From an uncultured Eggerthella sp. (GTDB lineage Bacteria > Actinomycetota > Coriobacteriia > Coriobacteriales > Eggerthellaceae), in NCBI GenBank assembly GCA_905203045.1, contig CAJKUH010000010.1, positions 9,854-73,853 of the forward strand: 64,000 nucleotides of DNA. The letters are read 5' to 3'. A program made the translations under genes and the position numbers. The notes under the pieces were generated by a model that was not told the DNA's origin, ran no database searches, and worked only from the letters and a program-made list of their open reading frames with translations. The stretch's first letter is position 1. The number at the start of each line of letters is the position of its first letter. Shown here piece by piece: positions 37,499 to 45,764 of this stretch.

Positions 37499-37502
37499 CT
37501 GG

Positions 37503-38405
37503 CTAGCCGATCTCGCTCCACTTGGACACTTCGCCGGTGAAGATCTGCTTTACCTGGTCGGAGGTAAGGCTGTCGAGCTTGTTGTCGTTGTTCACGATAA
37601 CGGCGATGCCGTCGGTTGCGATAACGGTGGATTCAGCGCCCTGCTGCTTTTCGGAGTCCTTCAGGTCACGGGAAGCCATGCCCAAATCGCATGCGCCTTC
37701 GATGGCGGAAGTGACACCAGTGGTGGAGTCGGACTGGTTCACCTCAACGGTAACGTTGGGGTTCAGGCCCTTGTAAGCCTCGGCAAGCTTTTCCATAACC
37801 GGCGTTACCGAAGAAGAACCCGCAATGGTTACCTTGCCGGAAAGACCGGAAGCGGTGTAGGACGTGCTTGCGTCCATGGGGATGTAGCCCTCCTGCTCAA
37901 CAACCTTCTGGCCGTCGGTGCTCAGAACGTACTTCATGAAGTCCTGCGCAACATCGGAAAGCTTCTTGCCGTTGTTGGTAACAACGTTGAACGGACGGGA
38001 AACCTTGTAGGAACCGTTTTTCACGTTTTCGGCAGTTGCCTCGGCGCCGTCGATTTTCACGGCCTTCACGGTGTCGTCCAAGGAGCCAAGGGAAATGTAA
38101 CCGATGGCATCCGCGTCGTTGGCAACGGTGGTCTTCATAACGGCAGTGGAATTGGTGATAGCCGCAGAAGACGTGGTCTTGTCAACCTTCTTGCCGCTGT
38201 CGTCCTTTTCCTCGATGTTGAAAAGCTCGATGAACGCGCCGCGCGTGCCTGAGCCGTCTTCACGGGAAGTTACGTTGATGGAAGCGTCGTTCGATGCGCT
38301 CTTAGAATCGTTGCTGTTGCCGCTGCAGCCCACCAGCAAACCGCACAATGCCGCAAAGCACAAAGCCAGCGCGCCGATCAGAACCTTGTTCCTTACCGTA
38401 CTCAC
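37503..38405 (-). CDS. pstS: Phosphate-binding lipoprotein PstS
   Basis: A 300-residue periplasmic-type binding lipoprotein held in the membrane by a lipidated cysteine (C27 in LLVGCSG). The mature part has SREDGSGTRGAF, IAGSSSVTPVM and DSTTGVTSAIEG, which form the phosphate-binding loops. The GTG at 38405 with AAGGAAC 6 nt upstream is the best start; longer readings add an unlikely N-terminus. First gene of pstSCAB-phoU, transcribed away from the PhoP/PhoR-type pair. Confidence 0.95.
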   Translation of the reverse strand: MSTVRNKVLIGALALCFAALCGLLVGCSGNSNDSKSASNDASINVTSREDGSGTRGAFIELFNIEEKDDSGKKVDKTTSSAAITNSTAVMKTTVANDADAIGYISLGSLDDTVKAVKIDGAEATAENVKNGSYKVSRPFNVVTNNGKKLSDVAQDFMKYVLSTDGQKVVEQEGYIPMDASTSYTASGLSGKVTIAGSSSVTPVMEKLAEAYKGLNPNVTVEVNQSDSTTGVTSAIEGACDLGMASRDLKDSEKQQGAESTVIATDGIAVIVNNDNKLDSLTSDQVKQIFTGEVSKWSEIG

Positions 38406-38634
38406 TTTCAAGTTCCTTCTTTCTCTTGAAGATCTGCGATGCCGCGGGCATGTGCTCGAGCATCGGATTGCAGGAACCATAGTGAGCAACCCGCGCCCGG
38501 CAGTGGTTACACAGATTTGAAAGAAGGTTAGCGTTAGGTAAAGCACGACTCCATTTGAAAAAAAGTTGTTAAACGGCACAGCGACAGAGGGGATTGCCGC
38601 GATAATTTAACAATTGAAGGAAAGGAAGCCCCCG
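38406..38634. promoter_or_regulatory. Divergent control region of pstS and the PhoP-type regulator
   Basis: 229 nt that must carry both promoters. On the minus strand TTTACCTAACGCTAACC has two similar half-sites 11 nt apart (TTTACC, CTAACC), the spacing expected for PhoP-type direct repeats. This is a suggestion from spacing, not a proven Pho box. Confidence 0.4.
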
Positions 38635-39333
38635 TTGACTACTATATTGCTTATCGAAGACGACCCCACCATTCGTCTTACCACCGAGTTTTCCCTGACC
38701 AAACACGGTTATGCGGTCAGCTCATGCGAAGATGGCCAATCAGGTTACGAAACGGCCCTTTCCATCGAGCCCGACCTTATCCTGCTTGACGTGATGCTTC
38801 CCGGTATGAACGGCTTCGAAGTTGCCAAGAACCTGCGCTCCGAAGGGTTCAAATCGCCCATCCTCATGCTTACCGCGCTCGACTCCGACCAAGACAAGGT
38901 CAAGGGCCTTGACGCCGGCGCCGACGATTACGTGACAAAGCCCTTTTCCACCGAGGTGCTTCTTGCCCGCATCCGCGCGAACCTGCGTCGTTCCGAGCTC
39001 GACGGCGTGAGCACCACAACCCCGCAGACGTTCGGCGATCTGACGCTCGACGTGGAAAACAGCACGGCAAGTGTGAAAGGCAAGGTCCTGAAGCTGCGCA
39101 GCAAGGAGCTTCAGCTGCTTTTTGCGCTGGCGGAACGAGAGGGAATGCTCTGCCGCCGCACCTGGCTTACGCAAAAGGTGTGGAAAGAAGATTATTTGAG
39201 CACTTCCCGCACCATCGACGTGCATATCCGTCGCCTTCGCTCAGTGCTCGATGAGAACAGCGACTACCGTTTCATCCATACCGTGCACGGCATGGGGTAC
39301 CGCTTCGAACCGGTGAAGAAGACCGAGGAGTAG
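38635..39333 (+). CDS. PhoP/RegX3-type response regulator (OmpR family)
   Basis: A 232-residue regulator. The receiver domain (1-120) has the acidic pair in IEDDP, the phosphorylated aspartate in LLDVMLPGMNG near 51, and the conserved lysine in VTKPF. A winged-helix DNA-binding domain (about 135-228) ends in HTVHGMGYRF. The TTG at 38635 has GGAAAGGAAG 6 nt upstream; a TTG at 38614 is possible. Divergent from pstS and just before a sensor kinase, it is very likely the phosphate-starvation regulator. Confidence 0.92.
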   Translation: MTTILLIEDDPTIRLTTEFSLTKHGYAVSSCEDGQSGYETALSIEPDLILLDVMLPGMNGFEVAKNLRSEGFKSPILMLTALDSDQDKVKGLDAGADDYVTKPFSTEVLLARIRANLRRSELDGVSTTTPQTFGDLTLDVENSTASVKGKVLKLRSKELQLLFALAEREGMLCRRTWLTQKVWKEDYLSTSRTIDVHIRRLRSVLDENSDYRFIHTVHGMGYRFEPVKKTEE

Positions 39334-39342
39334 CACTCGCGC

Positions 39343-40653
39343 ATGCCCAACAGGAAGAAAACGGCGAGCGAATCGCCCACAAGACGCTGGCAGCGGCGCT
39401 TCATCATCGTGTACCTGGTTGTTGCCCTGGTATTCGCAGCGTGTTTCGCGATTTTCGCCTTAAGCCCCATCAACGATAAGATCCTCGACCGGCAAACCGC
39501 CAACCTCACGTCTACGGCTCAGGCGCAGGCGCAGGCGCTTGCCTATGTCGACGATGCCCAAACGTTCGTCAAGAAATCGGCCGAGGGAACCGATTTGCGC
39601 ATAACCCTTATCGCGCAGGACGGCAACGTGGTGGCCGATTCCGAGGTTGACCCTTCAACCCTTGAAAACCACTTGGGACGCGAAGAAGTGGATAGCGCCC
39701 TGCAAGGGGAAAACGGCGAAACTCAACGAGTCAGCTCTACCGACGACACCGACCGTTTGTACGTTGCGGTGCCCGCCACCTACCAGGCGCAGGCGATGGC
39801 GCTGCGCATCAGCGAGCCTTCCACCGCCGTGACAACCGCTGCCGACACCACCCGAAACACCGCGCTTATCATCTGCAGCATGGGCATCATCGCGTTCGCG
39901 GCCATTGCCCTGTTCACTTACCGCGAGTCGAAGGTGCCGCTGCGCAAGTTCGACCAAGTACGCTCCGACTTCGTTGCCAACGCCAGCCATGAGCTGAAAA
40001 CGCCCGTTGCGGGCATCCGTTTGCTGTCGGAGGCTATCCGCGACGCTTCCGATGTGGGCGACGAAAAAAGCCTGCATCTGTTCATCGACCGCTTGGACAA
40101 CGAAGCCGAGCGCCTGCAGCGTTTGGTGATCGACCTTTTGGACCTTTCCCGCTTGGAGGAACAGCAGAATTCCGAGCGCACACCCCGCGCCGATTTGCAT
40201 AGCACCCTTACCACCAGCTATTTAGCGCATAAAGGGCAGGCAGAAGACAAGGGCATCGAACTGATGCTCGACGATCGTTCGCAGCCCGGCGACAACTGCT
40301 ACGCCGACATGGAGCCTTCCGATGCTTCGCTGATCTTCGACAACCTTATCGAAAACGCCATCATGTACACCGACGAGGGCAGCATTCTGGTAACCCTCGA
40401 GCCCCGTGCGCATGAGACGGAGATCTCGGTGAAGGACACCGGCATCGGCATTCCGCAGGCGGACCAATCGCGCATCTTCGAACGCTTTTACCGTGTGAAC
40501 AAGGCGCGTAGCCGCGAAGTAGGCGGCACCGGCCTGGGGCTTTCACTGGTGCGTCATGCCGTAGAGCGTGGCAGCGGCTCCATCGAAGTGAACAGCACAG
40601 TAGGCCAAGGCACCGAGTTCATCGTGCACCTGCCCAAGTCGAAAACCGAATAG
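39343..40653 (+). CDS. PhoR-type sensor histidine kinase
   Basis: A 436-residue membrane kinase. A first transmembrane helix is at about 22-45, an extracellular domain at about 46-165, and a second helix at about 168-190. The HisKA histidine is in ASHELKTPVAG near 214, and the HATPase has NLIENAIMYTD, DTGIGIP and GTGLGLSLV. It starts 9 nt after the regulator stop, with a GAGGAG overlapping that stop. Together with the divergent pst-phoU operon it forms a phosphate-sensing module. Confidence 0.93.
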   Translation: MPNRKKTASESPTRRWQRRFIIVYLVVALVFAACFAIFALSPINDKILDRQTANLTSTAQAQAQALAYVDDAQTFVKKSAEGTDLRITLIAQDGNVVADSEVDPSTLENHLGREEVDSALQGENGETQRVSSTDDTDRLYVAVPATYQAQAMALRISEPSTAVTTAADTTRNTALIICSMGIIAFAAIALFTYRESKVPLRKFDQVRSDFVANASHELKTPVAGIRLLSEAIRDASDVGDEKSLHLFIDRLDNEAERLQRLVIDLLDLSRLEEQQNSERTPRADLHSTLTTSYLAHKGQAEDKGIELMLDDRSQPGDNCYADMEPSDASLIFDNLIENAIMYTDEGSILVTLEPRAHETEISVKDTGIGIPQADQSRIFERFYRVNKARSREVGGTGLGLSLVRHAVERGSGSIEVNSTVGQGTEFIVHLPKSKTE

Positions 40654-40674
40654 AAACGGGGCAAGCGCTCTGCT

Positions 40675-41535
40675 CTACAGCGAACGAGCAAGCGTCTTGT
40701 TACGGTACATGTCCTGGTCGGCGTAGTGAAGCGCTTTGCCGAACGAAAGGGTATTGCTGTTCCCTGAAACCGTGTAGAAGCCCAGCGCCACATCAAGGTT
40801 TATGGTCTCGTCGCTTCTACGGGCAAGTTCTTCCTTGATATTCGAGATAAGGATTCGCGTCTCGTCAGCAGAAGTGTTCTTACATGAGATAAGAAATTCG
40901 TCCCCTCCTAGGCGAATAGGCGTACAGCCCTCGGGCACGCAGGACTGCAGCACCTTCGCAACGCGTTTCAGCAGCACGTCCCCATATTCATGGCCAAGGG
41001 TGTCGTTGATCTTCTTCAGATAATTGCAGTCGGCAACCACCAAGCTCACCGGGTAGTTCTCGCTGCACATCAAATGATCGGAATGCACTTCCATGTAGTT
41101 GCGGTTCCTCAGGCCGGTAAGCTTGTCTTTAAAGGAAAGCTCTGCGAGTTCTTTTTCAAGCAGTTTTTCACGTGTGATGTTGCTGATGATGCCCATGATG
41201 CCAACGATTTTCCCGTTGTCCGTCACTGGTTTCTTCGATATTTGGTAATACTGGGCTCCCTCGTCGGTTGAAAACTCGTTGATCATCTCGGAGCCCTGCC
41301 CTGTTTTAAGGATGTTCAAATCGTCTTCGTAATAGGAGCGGCCCAGATTTTCATCATCGAAGATATCGAGATCAGTTTTGCCTATGATGCTATGGTCTTC
41401 ACCGCTGTTTACCAAACTGCATACTTCGGAAATGAAGCGGTAGCGGCACTCCGTGTCCTTGAAAAAGATATTTGCCGGAGCGCATTCCAAAATGGAAATC
41501 AAAAGCTCACGACTTAACCCTTCGCCGTTATCCAT
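40675..41535 (-). CDS. Diguanylate cyclase with PAS sensor domain
   Basis: A 286-residue soluble protein. A PAS domain (about 10-120) contains FKDTECRYRFIS and is followed by a coiled linker (REKLLEKELAEL). A GGDEF domain (about 130-286) has an intact catalytic motif, RLGGDEFLIS near 215, so it should make cyclic di-GMP. I chose the ATG at 41535 with GGGAGG 5 nt upstream. A run of ten C residues at 41576-41585 lies in its promoter region. No EAL phosphodiesterase is seen nearby. It converges with the sensor kinase gene. Confidence 0.92.
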   Translation of the reverse strand: MDNGEGLSRELLISILECAPANIFFKDTECRYRFISEVCSLVNSGEDHSIIGKTDLDIFDDENLGRSYYEDDLNILKTGQGSEMINEFSTDEGAQYYQISKKPVTDNGKIVGIMGIISNITREKLLEKELAELSFKDKLTGLRNRNYMEVHSDHLMCSENYPVSLVVADCNYLKKINDTLGHEYGDVLLKRVAKVLQSCVPEGCTPIRLGGDEFLISCKNTSADETRILISNIKEELARRSDETINLDVALGFYTVSGNSNTLSFGKALHYADQDMYRNKTLARSL

Positions 41536-41575
41536 AGCTGCCTCCCAAAAATTAGCATTGAACAAACAGAAAATT

Positions 41576-41585
41576 CCCCCCCCCC
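41576..41585. repeat. Homopolymer tract C10 upstream of the diguanylate cyclase
   Basis: Ten consecutive C residues (G10 on the coding strand) lie 41 nt before the start codon, between possible promoter elements and the ribosome binding site. Confidence 0.85.
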
Positions 41586-41659
41586 GAGGGATATGACAAA
41601 CAAGAAATACCTATATCATCGCAGGTCATTTGCGTGAAAGAACAAGGTAAGCCATAGCA

Positions 41660-41818
41660 ACGTCGAAGAGCAAAGCGAATTCGACAAACACCCAAAAGGG
41701 CGTTAACCAACTCCAGGAAGGCGCCAGTAAAACAGCGAGGGGGGGGCTAGCGAGTGCAAATGCCGTGAAAGACCGCGCCAAACGCGCGAACGCCCCTTGG
41801 CTGCTGTACGCCTGCGGG
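41660..41818. repeat. Dispersed structured element, copy B (degenerate)
   Basis: Shares the plan of copy A. A GTCGAA / TTCGAC hairpin surrounds the same GAGCAAAGCGA loop. Then come a decayed ACACCC / GGGCGT hairpin, AACAGCGAG, GAGTGCAAATGCCGTGAAAG, and a shortened long hairpin. It includes a G8 tract at 41739-41746. It lies just past the terminator of tRNA-Pro/Gly. Confidence 0.6.
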
Positions 41819-41878
41819 CAAATTCCTAAAAACGTGCCATTGGCACGTTTTCTTAACGGAATTTCACCTCATCGGTTC
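41819..41878. repeat. 60-bp nested-hairpin repeat, copy B
   Basis: Outer arms CAAATTCC / GGAATTTC and inner arms AAAACGTGCCA / TGGCACGTTTT, then ACCTCATCGGTTC. Compared with copy A the differing bases change in pairs and keep complementarity. Confidence 0.7.
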
Positions 41879-41903
41879 GATTCCCTACTACCTTGCTGAA
41901 ATA

Positions 41904-41936
41904 AAAAAGCGAGCAAGGAGTTTACCTTGCTCGCAC
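41904..41936 (-). terminator. Terminator of tRNA-Pro/tRNA-Gly
   Basis: GCGAGCAAGG / CCTTGCTCGC stem with a 6-nt loop and T6 on the minus strand, 8 nt after the tRNA-Gly end. Confidence 0.87.
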
Positions 41937-41943
41937 CATAACC

Positions 41944-42017
41944 TGGAGCGGGTGACGGGAATCGAACCCGCCTCATCAGCTTGGAAGGCTGAGGTTCTAC
42001 CAATGAACTACACCCGC
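41944..42017 (-). tRNA. tRNA-Gly (anticodon TCC)
   Basis: 74 nt with encoded CCA. The acceptor GCGGGTG pairs with CACCCGC. The anticodon loop CTTCCAA gives TCC. Confidence 0.95.
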
Positions 42018-42023
42018 AAAAAA

Positions 42024-42100
42024 TGGTCGGGATGACAGGATTCGAACCTGCGACATCCTGCTCCCAAAGCAGGCGCGCTACCAAACTGCGCCACATCCCG
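42024..42100 (-). tRNA. tRNA-Pro (anticodon TGG)
   Basis: 77 nt with encoded CCA. The acceptor CGGGATG pairs with CATCCCG. The anticodon loop TTTGGGA gives TGG. It is 6 nt upstream of tRNA-Gly. Confidence 0.95.
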
Positions 42101-42128
42101 AACGCAACGGTAAGATAGTATACCAGAA

Positions 42129-42731
42129 CTATTCAGCTGGTTGAAGCTTCTTTCTTAATTCTCGCAGGGCATTTCCACGATGCGAAATGGCATTCTTTTC
42201 GTCTTGCGTAAGCTCTGCCATGGTCTTTTCGCCCTGATATTCATCGGGCAAGAACAGCGGGTCGTACCCAAACCCATGCTGCCCCTTCCCTTCAAAGCCG
42301 ATACAGCCTTCCACGAAGCCCTCTGCAACGGTTTCCGTGCCGTCTTCGTCGATGAAGACCAACACGCTGGCAAAACGTGCCGTGCGCTTTTCTGCGGGTA
42401 CACCGGAAAGCTCGGAAAGAAGCTTTGCGTTGTTGGCGGCATCGTTGCCGTCTTCGCCGCTGTAGCGCGAAGAGTACACGCCCGGCGCTCCATCAAGCGC
42501 ATCAACGATAAGGCCGGAATCGTCGGCAAGCACCGCTGTGCCAGAAAGCGCCTGTGCCGCACGTGCCTTGATGCGAGCGTTCTCCAAAAACGTCGCGCCC
42601 GTTTCCTCGGGGTCGGACTTCAGGCCGGCATCCTTCAAGCTCTGGTATTCCCAGCCCTCGAAGTTCAAAGCCGACTCGATTTCTTCCACCTTATGGGCGT
42701 TGTTGGTGGCAATCACCACGGTTTTACTCAT
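42129..42731 (-). CDS. rdgB: Non-canonical purine NTP pyrophosphatase (RdgB/HAM1)
   Basis: A 200-residue house-cleaning enzyme that hydrolyses dITP, XTP and similar nucleotides before they enter DNA or RNA. ATNNAHKVEEI near the start binds the triphosphate, VLADDSGLIVDAL near 67 holds the catalytic aspartates, and the C-terminus has ISHRGNALREL. AAAGGG precedes the ATG. It follows murI by 21 nt, a common pairing. Confidence 0.95.
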   Translation of the reverse strand: MSKTVVIATNNAHKVEEIESALNFEGWEYQSLKDAGLKSDPEETGATFLENARIKARAAQALSGTAVLADDSGLIVDALDGAPGVYSSRYSGEDGNDAANNAKLLSELSGVPAEKRTARFASVLVFIDEDGTETVAEGFVEGCIGFEGKGQHGFGYDPLFLPDEYQGEKTMAELTQDEKNAISHRGNALRELRKKLQPAE

Positions 42732-42752
42732 TGCGTAACCCTTTCCAGAGCC

Positions 42753-43610
42753 TTACAGAACAATATGCTCAATAGTGCCAAGCGGCATCTGCAGCACTCG
42801 TTCGCCAAACGAACCGAATTCCTCGACATCGTCCGATGAAGTGGCAAAGCGGCGCACCGCCTTGTTACCGGGGGCAGCCAGCGCTTCACGCCTGGTAAGC
42901 AGGTCCTTGCAGTCAAGCGACACTTCAGTTGCCGAAGAAATAAGCTTCACGTTGGTGCCGATAACGCCGCCGATAAGCGCCTTCAAAAGCGGAAAATGTG
43001 TGCATCCCAAAACGAGCGTATCGATGTCGCAGCGGCGCAGCGGATCAAGGTAATCCTGGGCAATCTCTTGGAATGCCGGACGGATGAACACCTTCGAAGC
43101 CATGGAAGTGTAGCTTTCGATGGGGCCTTTCGCCATCTGGATGCCCAGCTCGGCAATTTCCACGAACCTCGGTGTTGCCGTGGAAAACACGGTGATGCCC
43201 GCATCGATGTTGCGGATGGCACGCGTGTACACACCCGAATCAACCGTACCTTGCGTTGCGATAACGCCCACACGACGGTTATGCGTTGCACGCGCCGCTG
43301 CACGCGCACCTGGCTCCACAACGCCGATGATAGGCACATCGAACGCCTTCTGTGCAGCCTCAAGGCCAGCCGCCGTTGCCGTGTTGCAGGCAATCACGAT
43401 CATCTTCACGTTCTGGCTAATAAGCCACGAGCAGATGTTCAGGACAAACGAGCGCACTTCCTCTGGCTCGCGGGGGCCATAGGGGCAATTGGCGGTATCG
43501 CCAAAGTAAATGATGTTTTCCTCAGGCAAGAGCTTAACTATCTCTCGCGCAACGGTCAGACCGCCGAACCCGGAATCGAATACGCCTATTGGCCTATTGT
43601 CGAAATCCAC
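42753..43610 (-). CDS. murI: Glutamate racemase
   Basis: A 285-residue PLP-independent racemase that supplies D-glutamate for peptidoglycan. FDSGFGGLTV is the N-terminal substrate loop, VIACNTATAAG holds the first catalytic cysteine and LGCTHFPLL the second. The GTG at 43610 with AAAGGAG 6 nt upstream is the best start; an ATG at 43643 is an alternative. Operon with rdgB. Confidence 0.95.
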   Translation of the reverse strand: MDFDNRPIGVFDSGFGGLTVAREIVKLLPEENIIYFGDTANCPYGPREPEEVRSFVLNICSWLISQNVKMIVIACNTATAAGLEAAQKAFDVPIIGVVEPGARAAARATHNRRVGVIATQGTVDSGVYTRAIRNIDAGITVFSTATPRFVEIAELGIQMAKGPIESYTSMASKVFIRPAFQEIAQDYLDPLRRCDIDTLVLGCTHFPLLKALIGGVIGTNVKLISSATEVSLDCKDLLTRREALAAPGNKAVRRFATSSDDVEEFGSFGERVLQMPLGTIEHIVL

Positions 43611-43790
43611 GAAACACTCCTTTTGCAGCACTCGAATCTGCACTGTTCAATACGTTGCTGCCCTCAGCATAGCAAGCCAAGCATGCAGCATGCACCTTTC
43701 ACCAACGCCGTGGAAAAAGCGTTTCCTGCCTTGCATGGGAAACGAAAAAGGCCGAAAGCTTCAGCGGCCTTCGACCTTACCTTGTTGCAA

Positions 43791-43867
43791 TGGCGCGCCC
43801 AGTAGGATTCGAACCTACGACCTTCGGATTAGAAGTCCGCTGCTCTATCCAGCTGAGCTATGGGCGC
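43791..43867 (-). tRNA. tRNA-Arg (anticodon TCT)
   Basis: 77 nt with encoded CCA. The acceptor GCGCCCA pairs with TGGGCGC. The anticodon loop CTTCTAA gives TCT. Confidence 0.95.
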
Positions 43868-43902
43868 ACAGCTGTTTCAGTATACCCCACCACGCTAAAA
43901 CA

Positions 43903-43926
43903 AAGAAGCCGCCCGAAGGCGGCTCC
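43903..43926 (-). terminator. Terminator of the L,D-transpeptidase gene
   Basis: GAGCCGCC / GGCGGCTT stem with a four-base loop and TCTTTG following on the minus strand, about 7 nt after the stop. Confidence 0.7.
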
Positions 43927-43932
43927 CATAAT

Positions 43933-45486
43933 TTAGTTGTGGGTGATGATGCAAACGCCCTTGCTCAGGTTCTGGTAGAACCACTGAGCATCAGAGCTGG
44001 AAAGGTTTACGCACCCATGGCTGCCGTTCGTTTGGTAGCGCGTGCCGCCGAACGATGCCTGCCACGGGGCATCGTGCAAACCAACGGAATTGCCCACGAA
44101 CGGCATCCAGTAGTTTACCTTCGTCTCGTAATCCTTTTCGCCGTTGGACTTGTAGCCAACCAGCGTGGAAGGACTTTCCTTGTTGTTCAGGTAGTACACA
44201 CCGGTAGGCGTGCTGCGGCCCTGAACAGGCTTGCCGCTAACCACACCGCAGGAATGCAGCAGGTTGCCGTTCGCGTCATAGTAGCGTGCCGTCTGATCGC
44301 TCAGGTCAACGTCAACGTAGGCACCCCAGTCACGTGCACCGGCGCCGTTGTACACATCGCCCGTCTGGCTGCAGGGAACATCGATGGAGGTTGCGCCGCC
44401 GGCAACCAGGGCATCGTAGACCTTCTGCGAAAGCGAGCTGGTGTCTACTTTCCAGCCAAACGTGCCGCCCGAAACCGTAATGGTCTTGTCGTCTTCACGG
44501 GTGTAGGTGCGCTGCGTGCCCACCGTGTTCATGCTGCTGGCCTTTTCATCGACCCACGAAGAAACGCCGTCCTGGCTGATTACCAAGGAATAATCGTCGG
44601 GGTTGATGTAGAGCCAACCGCCGAAGGTTGCCTTATCGATGGTAGCCGCCTTCACCGAGCCGTTGAGCATCAGCGAAACGCTGTCGGGGAACAGCTGGTT
44701 GGCCTTCTGTACTGCCTCGGCTGCACGGGAATCGGAGCTTACCACCTTGGGCTTGATAAGGTCGTCGTCGGTAAGCTGACAGTCGGTGCGCATCGTCTTC
44801 ACGCATTCGGCTGCCTTGGCGCATACCGCGTCAACATCGAGTTGCGTGCCGTTCACCTCGGGCTTCAGGATGAAAGCGTCAACGGGCTGGCTGTAGGTGA
44901 CCGTGGCGTTAACCGAGGAGGTTTGGTTCGCGTTGAACGCATCAACCTGTTCCTTGATCACCGAGCTGAGGGCATCCTCGTCGTAGTCGGCAACCACAAT
45001 GTCGGATACGTCGTGCTGACGGAACACCTCGATGAACCACAGCGGCACATCCTGACGCTTCGTGGCATTTTCAGCAATCTGCTGCGGGTCAATCTGAATA
45101 GAAGTCTCGCTCTGGCTCAAGCGATGGTTGAACCCTTCACCCGAAATGGTAAGGGTGTAGGAATTAGCCTGGTTGTCGATCTTTGAAGCCAGGGCATCGC
45201 TTGCCTGCAAGGAAAAGTCTTCGTCGTTCAAACTCGTGTTCGGAAAGAAGTGGCCCGAGAAGAACAGGAACCCGGCACCGTAAACAACCAGAAGAACCAA
45301 CACAACGGAAATAGCCGCGATGATTGCGGGCTTCTTCTTCGACTGCTGTTTGGTAAGCACCGTGCCGTCGATTACCACTTGTTCCTGCTGAAGCGGGGTG
45401 TATGCCTTGGTCTCCGATATCTCGGGCGATGCGGCATGCTTGCCCTGGGAGGCCTGATTGGAACCCTGCTTGTTGGAGCCTTTCAT
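43933..45486 (-). CDS. Membrane-anchored L,D-transpeptidase (YkuD domain)
   Basis: A 517-residue cell-wall enzyme that links peptidoglycan stems through 3-3 bonds. A cytoplasmic tail of about 50 residues is followed by one transmembrane helix (KKKPAIIAAISVVLVLLVV region) and an extracellular part. A putative peptidoglycan-binding region of about 300 residues precedes the C-terminal YkuD domain, whose catalytic motif GSHGCVNLS is near residue 495. The middle resembles the PG_binding_4 domain found in related YkuD proteins. It stands alone beside tRNA-Arg. Confidence 0.93.
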   Translation of the reverse strand: MKGSNKQGSNQASQGKHAASPEISETKAYTPLQQEQVVIDGTVLTKQQSKKKPAIIAAISVVLVLLVVYGAGFLFFSGHFFPNTSLNDEDFSLQASDALASKIDNQANSYTLTISGEGFNHRLSQSETSIQIDPQQIAENATKRQDVPLWFIEVFRQHDVSDIVVADYDEDALSSVIKEQVDAFNANQTSSVNATVTYSQPVDAFILKPEVNGTQLDVDAVCAKAAECVKTMRTDCQLTDDDLIKPKVVSSDSRAAEAVQKANQLFPDSVSLMLNGSVKAATIDKATFGGWLYINPDDYSLVISQDGVSSWVDEKASSMNTVGTQRTYTREDDKTITVSGGTFGWKVDTSSLSQKVYDALVAGGATSIDVPCSQTGDVYNGAGARDWGAYVDVDLSDQTARYYDANGNLLHSCGVVSGKPVQGRSTPTGVYYLNNKESPSTLVGYKSNGEKDYETKVNYWMPFVGNSVGLHDAPWQASFGGTRYQTNGSHGCVNLSSSDAQWFYQNLSKGVCIITHN

Positions 45487-45764
45487 GAAGTGTTTCTCTT
45501 CCCCTGAAAACTTGGATAGTAACTAAAACAGTTTACTTCTCTCCATTTCATAATTAAGTGGATAAATGCAGTTCTTTGGCTAAATATCGAACAGCATCGC
45601 AGTAAAACCACACCTTCATTCGGCGTTCACCGAAGCTTAGTTATAACTAGGGTTTGGTTTTAGCGATAACAAACCGCGTTGCCAAAACGTAATAAATCCC
45701 TAATATAAAACCCATCGCTTTTGGGCGGCTGGTTACCGCCCACTACAGAATGAAAGGAACCGAA
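45487..45764. promoter_or_regulatory. Divergent region between the L,D-transpeptidase and metQ
   Basis: 278 nt, AT-richer than the genes. It contains a perfect palindrome TAGTTATAACTA near 45639 and a GGTTTG...CAAACC inverted repeat near 45651-45673 upstream of metQ. I do not see the conserved core of a SAM (S-box) riboswitch or a T-box. Confidence 0.35.

Noticed and set aside
45487..45764. A SAM riboswitch upstream of metQ.
   Set aside because: The conserved S-box helix pattern and a terminator are not visible, only palindromes that could be operators.
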